From Xenorhabdus miraniensis (GTDB lineage: Bacteria; Pseudomonadota; Gammaproteobacteria; Enterobacterales; Enterobacteriaceae), in contig NZ_NITZ01000001.1 in NCBI RefSeq assembly GCF_002632615.1, forward strand, positions 310,001 through 374,000: 64,000 bases of DNA. The letters are read 5' to 3'. This document shows positions 30,929 through 40,338 of this stretch, one piece after another. The position numbers were made by a program, and so were the translations under genes. The notes below the pieces were generated by a model, which worked only from the letters and a program-made list of their open reading frames with translations, did not search any database and had not been told where the DNA came from. Position 1 is the stretch's first letter; each line of letters begins with the position of its first letter.

Positions 30929-33900
30929 GTGCGCCTGATTATCAGTTTACTTCTCAGCCTGTTGATTGCAAATCCGGCTTTTGCCGCTATCACACAGTTG
31001 GATGAAACCCAGCTGAAACAAGAGCTAAAGCAGGTTGAAGGTAGTAAGAATCCACAAGGTTCTGAAATCGCGCAAGCACTTCAAGGGGCTATAAATTGGG
31101 TTAACGATACAAAATCCGCCGATGAGCGCACTCAAAAGTATCAACAGTCGATTGATGATTTTCCATCTATCATCAGAGAATTACGTCAGAAAATTCTTGC
31201 CGAAAGTAATACTGTTCCCCCCATTCCTGCTAATCAGTCTATCAGTAACTTAGAACAACAAATTATTCAGGTTAGTAGCGAATTACTGGAACAGGGACGC
31301 CAATTACAGCAAGAACAGGATAAGATCCGGGAAATCAGCGACTCCATGAACCAGTTGCCTCAGCAACAGGTTGAAGCAAAACGTCTGCTGACAGAAGCGA
31401 CGTCCCGCCTCCAATCTTTGGGTTCACCTGCCTCTCCCCTCTCTGAAGCACAATTGACTTTGGCCCAAGCAGAAGTCAACGCCCGTAAAGCCGTGACCAA
31501 TGAACTGGAAATGGCACAACTTTCTGCTAATAACCGACAAGAAATTGCCCGCATACGGGCCGATTTATTTAAAAAGCGCTATCAACGGCTGGATCTTAAA
31601 CTCCAACAATTGCGCAGTCAGCTAAACAGCCAACGCCAACAAAAAGCAGAATCCGCACTTGAACATACCGAAATGCTGGCAGAACAGAGTGGAGGGAAAC
31701 TGCCACAATTTTTGCTGGATGAGCTTCAGCAAAACCGCCAATTATCACAAATGCTCAGCCACCAAACTCAGAGCATGGATGTTATTGGATCACAACAGCG
31801 CAAGGCTGCCAGTGATATTTTGCTGGTACGCCAGACACTTAATACTATTCGTGAACAAGCACAATGGCTAAGCGACTCCACTGCACTTGGGGAAGCTTTA
31901 AGAGCTCAGGTCACTCGTATCCCTGATATGCCAAAATCCCAGCAACTCGACAGAAGTATTGCCGAATTGCGGGTTGAAAGGCTGAAATACGAGGATATGC
32001 TGGAACATTCACAGAACGACCCTGACCAGACGTCATCTTCATATCATTCCCTGACTCCGGCACAGAAACAAGTTTATGAATCCCTGACCCGGACTCGGAA
32101 AGAGCTGTTAAATTCTCTGCTTTCAGGGTATGACAACGAAATTCTGGAATTAACAAAGCTCAAAGTAGCCACCAATCAATTAAATGATGCGGTGAAAGAA
32201 GTTAGGGACGCCACTCATCGCTATCTGTTCTGGGTCGCGGATGTTAATTCCATATCGCTGGATTATCCACTACAGGTAGTGCAAGCTCTGACGCGCCTTC
32301 TGTCTCTGGATACATTTTCACAGTTAGGTGCAGCAATCCATAATATGCTGACCACACAGGATACTCTGCTCTATTTGCTAGGTACTTTGCTACTAGTGAT
32401 TTTCAGTATCAGCTCGCACCGCCAGTATCATGCTTTTCTTGAGCGTTCCAGCAATCGCATCGGCAAAGTGACACAAGATCATTTCTCTCTTACTTTGCGC
32501 ACTGTTTTCTGGTCTATCATCGCGGCATTGCCGCTGCCGATGCTCTGGTCAGCCATTGGTTATGGCCTGCAAAATGCGTGGCAATATCCGATGGCTAACG
32601 CAATTGGTGATGGTGTACGTGCAACAACGCCAGTTCTATGGATCTTTATGCTCAGTGCCGCGTTTGCTCATCCGAATGGCTTATTTATCGCACATTTTCG
32701 CTGGCCTGAAGAGCGCATAAAACGGGCAATGCGTTTCTATCGCCTGTCCATTTTCCTGATCGTGCCTCTCATGATGGCATTAATCACCTTTAACAACTAC
32801 AGCGACCGGGAATTTACCCCTACCCTCGGCAGGCTCTGTTTTGTGATGCTCTGTATTTCCTTAAGTCTGGTGACTAACAGCCTAAAACGCGCCGGTATCC
32901 CGCTTTACATGGACAAATATGGATCAGGTGAAAATATCGTTAGTTCTGTCCTATGGTGGATACTGCTTTCTGCCCCAATCTTAGCAGCGTTTGCTTCGAT
33001 CCTCGGCTATTTGCAAACATCACAGGCTTTGCTGGGGCGTCTGGAAACCTCCGTTGCTATCTGGTTTTTCTTGCTGGTCATTTACCACATTATTCGTCGA
33101 TGGATGCTGATCCAACGGCGCAAAATTGCTTTTGAGCGTGCCAAACAGCGCCGTGCAGAAATACTGGCCCAACGCGCCAAAAGCGAAGAGGATTCAAGCA
33201 ATATCAACAGCAGTGTAGAAGGCTCTATCGAAGTTGAAGAACCTGTTATTGATTTGGATGCAATCAGCGCCCAGTCATTAGGGTTAGTACGTTCGATCCT
33301 GACAATGCTTGCGCTCGTTTCACTCATTCTATTGTGGTCTGAATTACATTCAGCGTTTTCTTTCCTTGAAAATATCAGGCTCTGGAACGTGAGTACGACC
33401 ATAAACGGTGTCGATACTGTCCAGCCAATTACTCTCGGCGCAATACTTGTTGCGATATTGGTTATCATCATTACTACGCAACTTGTCCGTAATTTACCGG
33501 CATTGCTGGAACTTGCCCTGTTACAGCATTTGGATCTATCACCAGGTACAGGTTATGCCATCACAGCGTTGACCAAATACAGTATTACCCTGATTGGTGG
33601 CTTGGTTGGCTTCTCCCTGATGGGTATTGAGTGGTCTAAACTTCAATGGCTGATTGCCGCGATGGGGGTGGGTCTTGGTTTTGGTTTACAGGAAATTTTC
33701 ACCAATATTATTTCTGGCTTGATTATCCTGTTTGAAAAGCCCATCCGAATTGGCGATACCGTGACTATACGTGGCCTGACCGGCAGTATCACGAAGATCA
33801 ATACACGTGCAACCACTCTGTCTGACTGGGATAGAAAAGAAATTATTGTTCCCAATAAGGCCTTTATTACTGAGCAGTTCATCAACTGGTCTCTGTCTGA

Positions 33901-34273
33901 CACGATCACCCGTATCGTTCTGACTATCCCTGTACCAGCCGATACTGAATCCGCATATGCTACCGACATATTAATGACTGCCGCCAAAAGCTCACCATTA
34001 ATTCTCGATAATCCGACGCCGGAAGTCTATTTGGTAGATTTGCAGCAAGGTATTCAGATTTACGAGTTGCGTGCTTATGCCGCAGAAATGGGGCACCGTA
34101 TGCCTGCCCGTCATGAAGTGCACCAGCACATTTTGCAGGAATTCCGCAAACATGATATTACCTTGCCATTCCCGCCTTTTCAGGCACGTGTTGATATTTT
34201 TGGTCAAGAAATACGTAGTTCGACAGCCAATACTTCGGGCCGAAATCCACCACGTAAATCAGGGGCACTCTAA
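30929..34273 (+). CDS. mscM: Miniconductance mechanosensitive channel MscM
   Basis: A 1114-residue member of the large MscS family (YjeP/MscM type), an inner-membrane channel that opens at modest membrane tension. A cleavable signal covers residues 1-20 (LLSLLIANPAFA). A long Gln/Glu-rich periplasmic coiled-coil domain fills about 25-470, and about eleven membrane helices follow from 485 to 935. The MscS core begins with the pore helix MGVGLGFGLQEIFTNIISG and continues with the beta domain IRIGDTVTIRGLTGSI. GTG 30929 follows AAGGAG by 9 bases. It is probably co-transcribed with psd. Confidence 0.96.
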   Translation: MRLIISLLLSLLIANPAFAAITQLDETQLKQELKQVEGSKNPQGSEIAQALQGAINWVNDTKSADERTQKYQQSIDDFPSIIRELRQKILAESNTVPPIPANQSISNLEQQIIQVSSELLEQGRQLQQEQDKIREISDSMNQLPQQQVEAKRLLTEATSRLQSLGSPASPLSEAQLTLAQAEVNARKAVTNELEMAQLSANNRQEIARIRADLFKKRYQRLDLKLQQLRSQLNSQRQQKAESALEHTEMLAEQSGGKLPQFLLDELQQNRQLSQMLSHQTQSMDVIGSQQRKAASDILLVRQTLNTIREQAQWLSDSTALGEALRAQVTRIPDMPKSQQLDRSIAELRVERLKYEDMLEHSQNDPDQTSSSYHSLTPAQKQVYESLTRTRKELLNSLLSGYDNEILELTKLKVATNQLNDAVKEVRDATHRYLFWVADVNSISLDYPLQVVQALTRLLSLDTFSQLGAAIHNMLTTQDTLLYLLGTLLLVIFSISSHRQYHAFLERSSNRIGKVTQDHFSLTLRTVFWSIIAALPLPMLWSAIGYGLQNAWQYPMANAIGDGVRATTPVLWIFMLSAAFAHPNGLFIAHFRWPEERIKRAMRFYRLSIFLIVPLMMALITFNNYSDREFTPTLGRLCFVMLCISLSLVTNSLKRAGIPLYMDKYGSGENIVSSVLWWILLSAPILAAFASILGYLQTSQALLGRLETSVAIWFFLLVIYHIIRRWMLIQRRKIAFERAKQRRAEILAQRAKSEEDSSNINSSVEGSIEVEEPVIDLDAISAQSLGLVRSILTMLALVSLILLWSELHSAFSFLENIRLWNVSTTINGVDTVQPITLGAILVAILVIIITTQLVRNLPALLELALLQHLDLSPGTGYAITALTKYSITLIGGLVGFSLMGIEWSKLQWLIAAMGVGLGFGLQEIFTNIISGLIILFEKPIRIGDTVTIRGLTGSITKINTRATTLSDWDRKEIIVPNKAFITEQFINWSLSDTITRIVLTIPVPADTESAYATDILMTAAKSSPLILDNPTPEVYLVDLQQGIQIYELRAYAAEMGHRMPARHEVHQHILQEFRKHDITLPFPPFQARVDIFGQEIRSSTANTSGRNPPRKSGAL

Positions 34274-34285
34274 TATTACTGCGAC

Positions 34286-35491
34286 ATGATCAAACGCATA
34301 CCTTTTCAAGTTAGCGGATTATTGGCATTAAATGGTGTTTCTATTTTAGGAAACGCCATTACTGAGATTGCTATTCCGTGGCTGATTCTGGAAATATCGG
34401 GTAGCCCGCTTTTGGTTGCTACAGTGATGTCCGCAAAAATCCTGCCGTTGATCTTCTCCATTTTCTTCAGCGCACAACTAGTGGATAAATACGGGGCGTT
34501 CCGCATTTCAGTGTTATCTGATGTGGTGAATTTCCTCAGTGTCCTGCTGATCCCAGTGTTTTATACAATGGATATACTGCACTTCTATCTGTTGGCTGTT
34601 TTGCTAATATTTTCCACTATTCTGGATTCTCCGGGGAGATTGGCAAAAGATGTGATGCTGGCAAAGGAGATCAGGAAAAATAAACGGGAACATGAGTTGA
34701 TCAATGGGATCAACAGCACCGTTGAGAATATTTGCGATTTGATCGGCCCTGTTATCGGATCATTCATTATCGCCCTGCTCGGTACGATCAATGCCTTATA
34801 TTTCGATGCCATAAGTTTTCTGGCTGTCGCACTGGGGCTGATTATTCTGAAAAAATACTTTGTCGCCGATATCAATGAAGTCACTAAAACGCCCCCTTTA
34901 TCATGTCATTATTTCCTTGAAGCATTCAGGTATATAAAATCTGAAAAAGATCTTTTTGCCGTACTTATCATCAGTTCAGTCGTTAATTTTGTGCTCACAC
35001 CGCTCCTGATCGTTTATTTACCGTATTTAAATAAACAGGAATTTAATTCTGTTTTAAGCCTCGGTATCTCAATGACTTGTTTTGGTGCAGGAACAACACT
35101 TTCTTCATTGCTGTATGGTGTTTATGGAAAATATTTTTCCAGCAACCGCATCATCCTTTTGGGATACAGTCTATTCGTGCTATCCCTGATATCCCTGAAC
35201 CTATTCAGCGGGCAATATGTCCTGTTCATCCAGCTTTTCGCTATTGGCATGTGCATTGGGTTTTCTGCACCCGTTGAAGCCACTCTGATTCAACGCCAAG
35301 TACCAGAAAAATTGTTTGGCCGCATAATGACGCTGTTTTCCTCGACACGATTCCTTGCTGTACCTGTCGGGTATCTCTGTTTTGGTACAGTACTGGAATC
35401 CAGCCTTGCCAGGCAAACACCATTGATTATGGCTGTAGTGGTATTCGGCGGATTAGGAATTTACGGGCTGATACAAAGGGGAGAAAAGTGA
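34286..35491 (+). CDS. MFS transporter (efflux-type, MFS_3-like)
   Basis: A 401-residue major facilitator with about 12 hydrophobic helices and no signal peptide. The N-terminal half has the typical efflux layout (LNGVSILGNAITEIAIPWLI; DKYGAFRISVLSD as the loop 2-3 motif; DLIGPVIGSFIIAL in helix 5). The closest class by eye is the MFS_3 group, which contains enterobactin and macrolide exporters. The substrate is unknown. It begins 12 bases after mscM with only a weak ribosome-binding site. It lies outside the conserved orn-rsgA-psd-mscM block and is probably accessory. Confidence 0.85.
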   Translation: MIKRIPFQVSGLLALNGVSILGNAITEIAIPWLILEISGSPLLVATVMSAKILPLIFSIFFSAQLVDKYGAFRISVLSDVVNFLSVLLIPVFYTMDILHFYLLAVLLIFSTILDSPGRLAKDVMLAKEIRKNKREHELINGINSTVENICDLIGPVIGSFIIALLGTINALYFDAISFLAVALGLIILKKYFVADINEVTKTPPLSCHYFLEAFRYIKSEKDLFAVLIISSVVNFVLTPLLIVYLPYLNKQEFNSVLSLGISMTCFGAGTTLSSLLYGVYGKYFSSNRIILLGYSLFVLSLISLNLFSGQYVLFIQLFAIGMCIGFSAPVEATLIQRQVPEKLFGRIMTLFSSTRFLAVPVGYLCFGTVLESSLARQTPLIMAVVVFGGLGIYGLIQRGEK

Positions 35492-35572
35492 AAACGACAA
35501 TTTCTTAGGTTAGCAAGAAATAAATAATCTATAATATTCAGAAGAGAGGCATTATTCGCTTACAGCGATTTT

Positions 35573-35612
35573 TTATAAAAAAAACGCTGTCCGAAAATTA
35601 TGAACAGCGTTT
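35573..35612 (-). terminator. Intrinsic terminator of the DUF805 gene
   Basis: A 9-bp stem (35582-35590 with 35604-35612, AAACGCTGT/ACAGCGTTT) is followed on the minus strand by a run of eight T. It lies about 50 bases past the stop of the gene at 35661 and also separates it from the convergent MFS gene. Confidence 0.8.
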
Positions 35613-35660
35613 AAAAATGATGGCAAACTGAACTTTTAATTTAGGCTATAACTTAAATTA

Positions 35661-36014
35661 TTAACGAATTTTTTTCGGATCTGCTCCGTATTCGTTATCT
35701 CCCTGAGTACCTTCCAACAGGGTAAATACGAATAAAGCAATGTTTAATAATGGAACAAAAATCAATAAAATCCACCATCCAGAGCGGTTAGTATCATGAA
35801 GTCGACGCACCGTTACTGAGATGTTTGGAATTAAGGAGAAAAGCGTATAAGCACCAACCAAGACCAAACCAATAGACACATCAATTGCTGAACCCAATAT
35901 ACAGAGTGCCAGGATTGCAATCATATTGAACAAATAAAACATCCAATATTCTTTACGACGGGCACGCCCTGAGAATATAGCATATTTTGTAAAGACACCA
36001 AGATACCAATTCAT
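35661..36014 (-). CDS. DUF805 family inner-membrane protein
   Basis: A 117-residue membrane protein of the DUF805 (YhaH/YhaI) family. The family marks are an N-terminal FTKYAIFSGRARRKEYWMF segment, then three or four hydrophobic helices and the signature VRRLHDTNRSGWW between helices 3 and 4. The function of the family is not established. It is a single-gene unit with its own terminator and is flanked upstream by an AT-rich gap. Confidence 0.9.
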   Translation of the reverse strand: MNWYLGVFTKYAIFSGRARRKEYWMFYLFNMIAILALCILGSAIDVSIGLVLVGAYTLFSLIPNISVTVRRLHDTNRSGWWILLIFVPLLNIALFVFTLLEGTQGDNEYGADPKKIR

Positions 36015-36553
36015 AATATCACTTAATTGAAATTAGATTATATAAATAAAAAGCAGACAAACTATAAAGGATGATTAACTTTACACTTATTTACCTTTTA
36101 AAGTCTATGTTTTATTATTCCCAGAGTAATACTGTATTATTTATATCATTATTAGATAATGAATTAAAAAATTCTTCCCAATGCCAAATTCTAAATAAAT
36201 CCAATATAAATATCTCTGGCACATATCAAAGTTACACACAAAACTATCCAAAAAATAAAGCCAATAAATTTATTATTAACACTCGTTAGAGGTTGGTTTA
36301 TTTTCAATGATGATAGTTAATCATGTTATATATATAAAATAACTAATATCGACATAAAAATACTTTATTTCACTACCCAAGAGCAAAAAATCAAAAAATG
36401 CTGCGACAACCACGAATTTATTTACATAATTTTAACAGAAATCCATCATCAAAAACTCGCTCATCAATATTTACAACCCATTCTTCCTCCTTCATTTTTA
36501 AAAACCGACCTGTTTTGTTATATGGGGTCATGACATCAATTTATCATTCAAAT
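36015..36553. other. AT-rich intergenic region, no gene recognised
   Basis: About 540 bases of strongly AT-rich DNA between the DUF805 gene start and the end of the LacI-family gene. A 72-codon plus-strand frame at 36071 has no ribosome-binding site or recognisable sequence and is not called. The left end should contain the promoter of the DUF805 gene. No repeat or RNA structure stands out. Confidence 0.6.
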
Positions 36554-37564
36554 CTATAAACCAGATTTACAACCACAAGATTCACCAATTTGTAATTCAA
36601 ACTCAAACTCGCGTTCCTGAGCTTTCCCATCCCAGGTTCTCAATATTTCAATGGCTGTTTGCGCCATTTTGTCAATTGGCTGACACACTGCCGTTAAAGA
36701 CGGTACATTAAACTGTGATTGTTGCGTGGCATTAAAACAAACTAATGCAATATCATCAGGTACAGCAATTTCATGCTCAGCCAACGCACGCAGGCATCCA
36801 AATGCCTGTAATTCATTGGTAGCAAACAGAGCACGAGGCCGCTTTCCTTTTAACATTTGTAAAGTGACTTCGTAGCCTCCCTGACGGGTATATTCCGTGG
36901 AAAAAATCCACTCATCACGTACCACCAAATTTGCCTGCATCAAAGCATCACGCCAACCTGACAGCCGATCTTGTGTATTCAACATATCAAGAGGGCCACA
37001 AATAATGGCAATATCCCGATAACCATGCTGAGTAAGATGTTGGGTCACCTTGAATGCGGCGATCCGTTCATTGACACGAACTGCACTGACATTTGATCCC
37101 GCATTGACCCAGTCTAACATCACGCAAGGTGTGCCACTGGCCTGAACCAAATCAATATATGGATGGCGATCAACACTCGTATACAGCAGACCATCAATTT
37201 GACGATTCAATAAGTTGTTGAGCAACTCTTTTTCACGGGTACGATTATCCCCGGAATCCCCTGGCAGCAAAACTTGCCCGTGTTTGAACGCTTCCTGCTG
37301 CAAGGCATGAGCAACAGAAGAAAGAAAAGGATTGGCAATATTTGGCAAAATAAGCCCGTAAGCATGTGTCGTCCCAGAAACCAATGCCTTTGCAATACTA
37401 TTAGGTCGGTATCCCGTTTTCTGAATCGCTGCTAATACACGCTGGCGAGTCGCTTCTGCAACAGGTCGGGGGCCATCATTGATGACATAACTGACAACCG
37501 CTACTGAAGTTCCAGCCTCTTTTGCAACATCACTACGCGTCACTCTTTTCAAGTGTGAATTCAT
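36554..37564 (-). CDS. LacI-family transcriptional regulator
   Basis: A 336-residue LacI/GalR-type repressor. The N-terminal helix-turn-helix reads VTRSDVAKEAGTSVAVVSYV followed by the hinge TGYRPNSIAKAL. A periplasmic-binding-protein-like effector domain follows (YGLILPNIANPFLSSVA). The C-terminus GESCGCKSGL holds a short cysteine cluster of unknown meaning. A longer frame to 37669 adds 35 residues unlike the family, so ATG 37564 was preferred. It lies 31 bases after the MHS-type transporter and is probably its regulator in the same transcript. The effector is unknown, most likely a small sugar or acid. Confidence 0.9.
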   Translation of the reverse strand: MNSHLKRVTRSDVAKEAGTSVAVVSYVINDGPRPVAEATRQRVLAAIQKTGYRPNSIAKALVSGTTHAYGLILPNIANPFLSSVAHALQQEAFKHGQVLLPGDSGDNRTREKELLNNLLNRQIDGLLYTSVDRHPYIDLVQASGTPCVMLDWVNAGSNVSAVRVNERIAAFKVTQHLTQHGYRDIAIICGPLDMLNTQDRLSGWRDALMQANLVVRDEWIFSTEYTRQGGYEVTLQMLKGKRPRALFATNELQAFGCLRALAEHEIAVPDDIALVCFNATQQSQFNVPSLTAVCQPIDKMAQTAIEILRTWDGKAQEREFEFELQIGESCGCKSGL

Positions 37565-37595
37565 GATATATGTCGCCCGCAGGTTAAGATCGATT

Positions 37596-38990
37596 CTAAA
37601 TCGCGTCCTCAAGTAAATTGAGATCCCGACCACGTGTTTCTGGTGCAAAGAATGTCGTAATAAAACCAATACCTGCCATCAACGCAAAATAACAGGCAAT
37701 AGGCCACCAATGCCCTGTAAAAGATAATAATGCTGACGCAATTAATGGTGCAATGCCACCCGATAACATGGCTCCCAACTCTTTCGCGAAAGCCATCTTA
37801 GTATAACGATTCGCCACGCCAAAAAGCTCTACCCCCCACGCAGCCTGAGCACCAAAGATCCCCAAAGAAGCCAACCCCATGCCTACAACAATAGTTGGGA
37901 TGACAATCATAGGTTCGCGGCTTTCCAGTAAGATAAAAACAGGAAATGCGTAAAGCATAAGTAATAAGCAAAACCAGCGATAGGTAATACGGCGCCCAAA
38001 GCAATCTGACAGATAGCCTGACAATGGTATGATCAAAAAACCCAAAATGGATGCGATAGATACCGCAATTGTGGGAATAAATTTGTCCAGCATCAGTGCA
38101 TTGGCAACATAACCGATGATGAATCCCTGAGCCAGATACGAAGGGCCATTTTCGCCAATACGTAAGCCAACCATGATCCAAAAAGCCTTAGTACGTTGCC
38201 AAAAACTCCGATTTTCATAAGCCACTCGTTGCTTCTCACTTGCAGCCGATTGCAAACGTTGCTCTGCCAACTCTGTCTTGTAACGTTCAAAAACAGGTGT
38301 CTCATTCATATATCGGTGAATATAAAGTGCAACTATCGCAATCAAGGCACTGGACAAAAATGGAATACGCCACCCCCAATCGAGTAAATCTTCTTTATCC
38401 ATTGTCAATACCAGCAACCAAACCAGCGATGCCAGCAGAGTTCCACTATTTGAACCCAAGGCAATGACAGAAGAAACCAAGCCCCGTTTTGCGGGTGGTG
38501 CAAACTCCCCAAGTATAACCGTGCCGCCAGAGAGTGCTGCACCTGCCCCTAATCCCTGTATAAATCGCAATATGACCAAACAAGCAGGTGCCCAAGCTCC
38601 GATATGAGCATAACTTGGAATCAATCCAATTAACGTGGTTGAGATCCCCATCAAAATAATCGTCATTATCATGACGATCTTTCGCCCTTTGCGATCACCT
38701 AACCATCCAAACACAAGAGCACCAATGGGACGAGCGATAAATCCAACTGAATAGGTTGCAAAACTGGCAAAGAGGGCGATGGTGGGCGTCATATCGGGGA
38801 AAAAAATATCCCCAAAAATAATACCCGCCGCTAATCCATATAGAGCAAAATCAGCATATTCCATTGTCGTTCCCAACCAACAGGAAAAAATGGCACGCCG
38901 AAACCCCTTGCGCCCTTCTTTTGTTGATAGACACGTTTCAGAAGCATGCTGTATCTGAATGGCAGCTAATGCCGTATTTTCATACGGCAT
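37596..38990 (-). CDS. MFS transporter, metabolite:H+ symporter (MHS) family
   Basis: A 464-residue, 12-helix major facilitator of the MHS subfamily, related to ShiA, ProP and KgtP. Hallmarks are an early GTTMEYADFALYGLAAGIIF helix, FGWLGDRKGRK as the loop 2-3 motif, and RFIQGLGAGAALSGG in helix 4. These symporters import small organic acids, shikimate or betaines with protons; the substrate here is unknown. The start codon lies inside a perfect 9-bp hairpin (38968-38991). It is followed by a LacI-family regulator. Confidence 0.9.
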   Translation of the reverse strand: MPYENTALAAIQIQHASETCLSTKEGRKGFRRAIFSCWLGTTMEYADFALYGLAAGIIFGDIFFPDMTPTIALFASFATYSVGFIARPIGALVFGWLGDRKGRKIVMIMTIILMGISTTLIGLIPSYAHIGAWAPACLVILRFIQGLGAGAALSGGTVILGEFAPPAKRGLVSSVIALGSNSGTLLASLVWLLVLTMDKEDLLDWGWRIPFLSSALIAIVALYIHRYMNETPVFERYKTELAEQRLQSAASEKQRVAYENRSFWQRTKAFWIMVGLRIGENGPSYLAQGFIIGYVANALMLDKFIPTIAVSIASILGFLIIPLSGYLSDCFGRRITYRWFCLLLMLYAFPVFILLESREPMIVIPTIVVGMGLASLGIFGAQAAWGVELFGVANRYTKMAFAKELGAMLSGGIAPLIASALLSFTGHWWPIACYFALMAGIGFITTFFAPETRGRDLNLLEDAI

Positions 38991-39516
38991 TGCAATATAT
39001 TCCCTGAATGTTGGAACAGTAAAACTTTAATTCCAACGAGGTATATCTAAAAATATTATTGTTATTCATTAATGATATTTATACATAAACTTATCTACTC
39101 GCGTAGAATATTCAAATAGAAGAAACCAATAATCTAATGCCAGTCACAAATATTAGGGAAAAATTAAGCTTTGTAATTAATAAATTTTTAAAGGAAGATA
39201 TTAAAATTTATTTCACAACAATATAATCACAGAATTTACCCATTAAACTTTTCAATATCACAGCCAGATTAAAAAGATAAATCCATGCGAATATATTAAC
39301 AAAAAAACATTCACACCATAACAAAACCAATTCAAATTAAAATAATTTCACTTGAAAAATAATTGCCTTCTATTTATTTAGAATAAAAAACAAAAAGCAC
39401 ACTCATACAAAAGTTAAAAATAAGTAATACTATTAATTATCATGGTTAATATTAAAAGCAAAAAACAGCCCCCCCAATAGGAGGCTGTTTTCTCTCAATA
39501 ATTCAGATTATTAGCA
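38991..39516. other. AT-rich intergenic region upstream of the MHS transporter
   Basis: No coding frame is supported in about 525 bases. It holds an inverted repeat GTTGGAA/TTCCAAC at 39010-39016 and 39031-39037, just upstream of the transporter start, and a short CG-centred palindrome TCTACTCGCGTAGA at 39094-39107 that could be an operator for the adjacent LacI-family protein. The right end carries the yigL terminator. Confidence 0.5.
39456..39491 (-). terminator. Intrinsic terminator of yigL
   Basis: On the minus strand AAAACAGCCTCC pairs with a G-rich arm ending GGCTGTTTT and is followed by a T run (CTGTTTTTTGC). It lies 25 bases after the yigL stop and would end the recQ-pldB-yigL transcript. 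Confidence 0.85.
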
Positions 39517-40317
39517 TCAAACTTGATACATTTTCCGCAAATAACAAGAAACTGCGTCATCAGAATTGGAGCCTATAACTTCCATCTCCGGTAAAATGTC
39601 TTTCAAACGCTGATGTGCGCCCTGCATAATGCAACCCTTGCCTGCCACACTCAACATTTCACGGTCATTCATACCATCACCAAAAGCAATGCAGTCGCTC
39701 AACTGATACCCGATGGATTGACAAACCTGCTCCAGCGCATGACCTTTGGAAACACCACCAGCCATCACTTCCAAACAATTTCTCAGTGAAAAACTAACAT
39801 TGACTTTTTCTCCCCAGCGCGCCTTGATTCTCTCTTCCAAATCCACCAAATAATCATGATCGTCACTGGTGTAATAAACCTTGCACACACCATCTAGGGG
39901 AAAATTATCCTGCTGAAAAAGCTGGTAATGGAAAACTGACTCCTGAAAAAATTCTTCCTGTTCAGGAGCTTCACGGTTCATTAACCAATCGTCATTATTG
40001 AAGTAGTTAGTCAGCACATTGGGATTATCGAATTCCAATAGGCATAAATCATAAGCAATTTCAGGATCTAAGTTGTGGCTGAATACCAATTCATCTTGCG
40101 TATTGTGAACTCTTGCGCCATTAGAAGTGATCATATAAGCATCAATGCCCAATCCATCACGGATCTGCCCCACATCGATATGATGACGCCCTGTCGCAAA
40201 AATAAAATGAATCCCTTGATCTGTCAGCAGGTTCAACGTTTCCTTGGTATATGGCGTTAATTTATGGTCGGGAGACAACAACGTGCCATCTAAATCTGAA
40301 GCAACAACATGATACAT
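39517..40317 (-). CDS. yigL: HAD-family sugar/pyridoxal phosphatase YigL
   Basis: A 266-residue Cof-type HAD phosphatase. E. coli YigL dephosphorylates pyridoxal phosphate and sugar phosphates. Motif I VASDLDGTLLS lies at residues 5-15, motif II is FATGRH at about 40, and the metal-site motif IAFGDGMNDREML is near 215. The cap domain lies in between. It is the last gene of the recQ-pldB-yigL series, 21 bases after pldB, and is followed by a strong terminator. Confidence 0.95.
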   Translation of the reverse strand: MYHVVASDLDGTLLSPDHKLTPYTKETLNLLTDQGIHFIFATGRHHIDVGQIRDGLGIDAYMITSNGARVHNTQDELVFSHNLDPEIAYDLCLLEFDNPNVLTNYFNNDDWLMNREAPEQEEFFQESVFHYQLFQQDNFPLDGVCKVYYTSDDHDYLVDLEERIKARWGEKVNVSFSLRNCLEVMAGGVSKGHALEQVCQSIGYQLSDCIAFGDGMNDREMLSVAGKGCIMQGAHQRLKDILPEMEVIGSNSDDAVSCYLRKMYQV

Positions 40318-40338
40318 AGTTATAGTTCCTAAACTAAA

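Noticed and set aside
36071..36289. 72-codon plus-strand frame in the DUF805-LacI gap
   Set aside because: Very AT-rich random-looking composition (Asn, Ile, Ser, Lys), no ribosome-binding site and no family resemblance.
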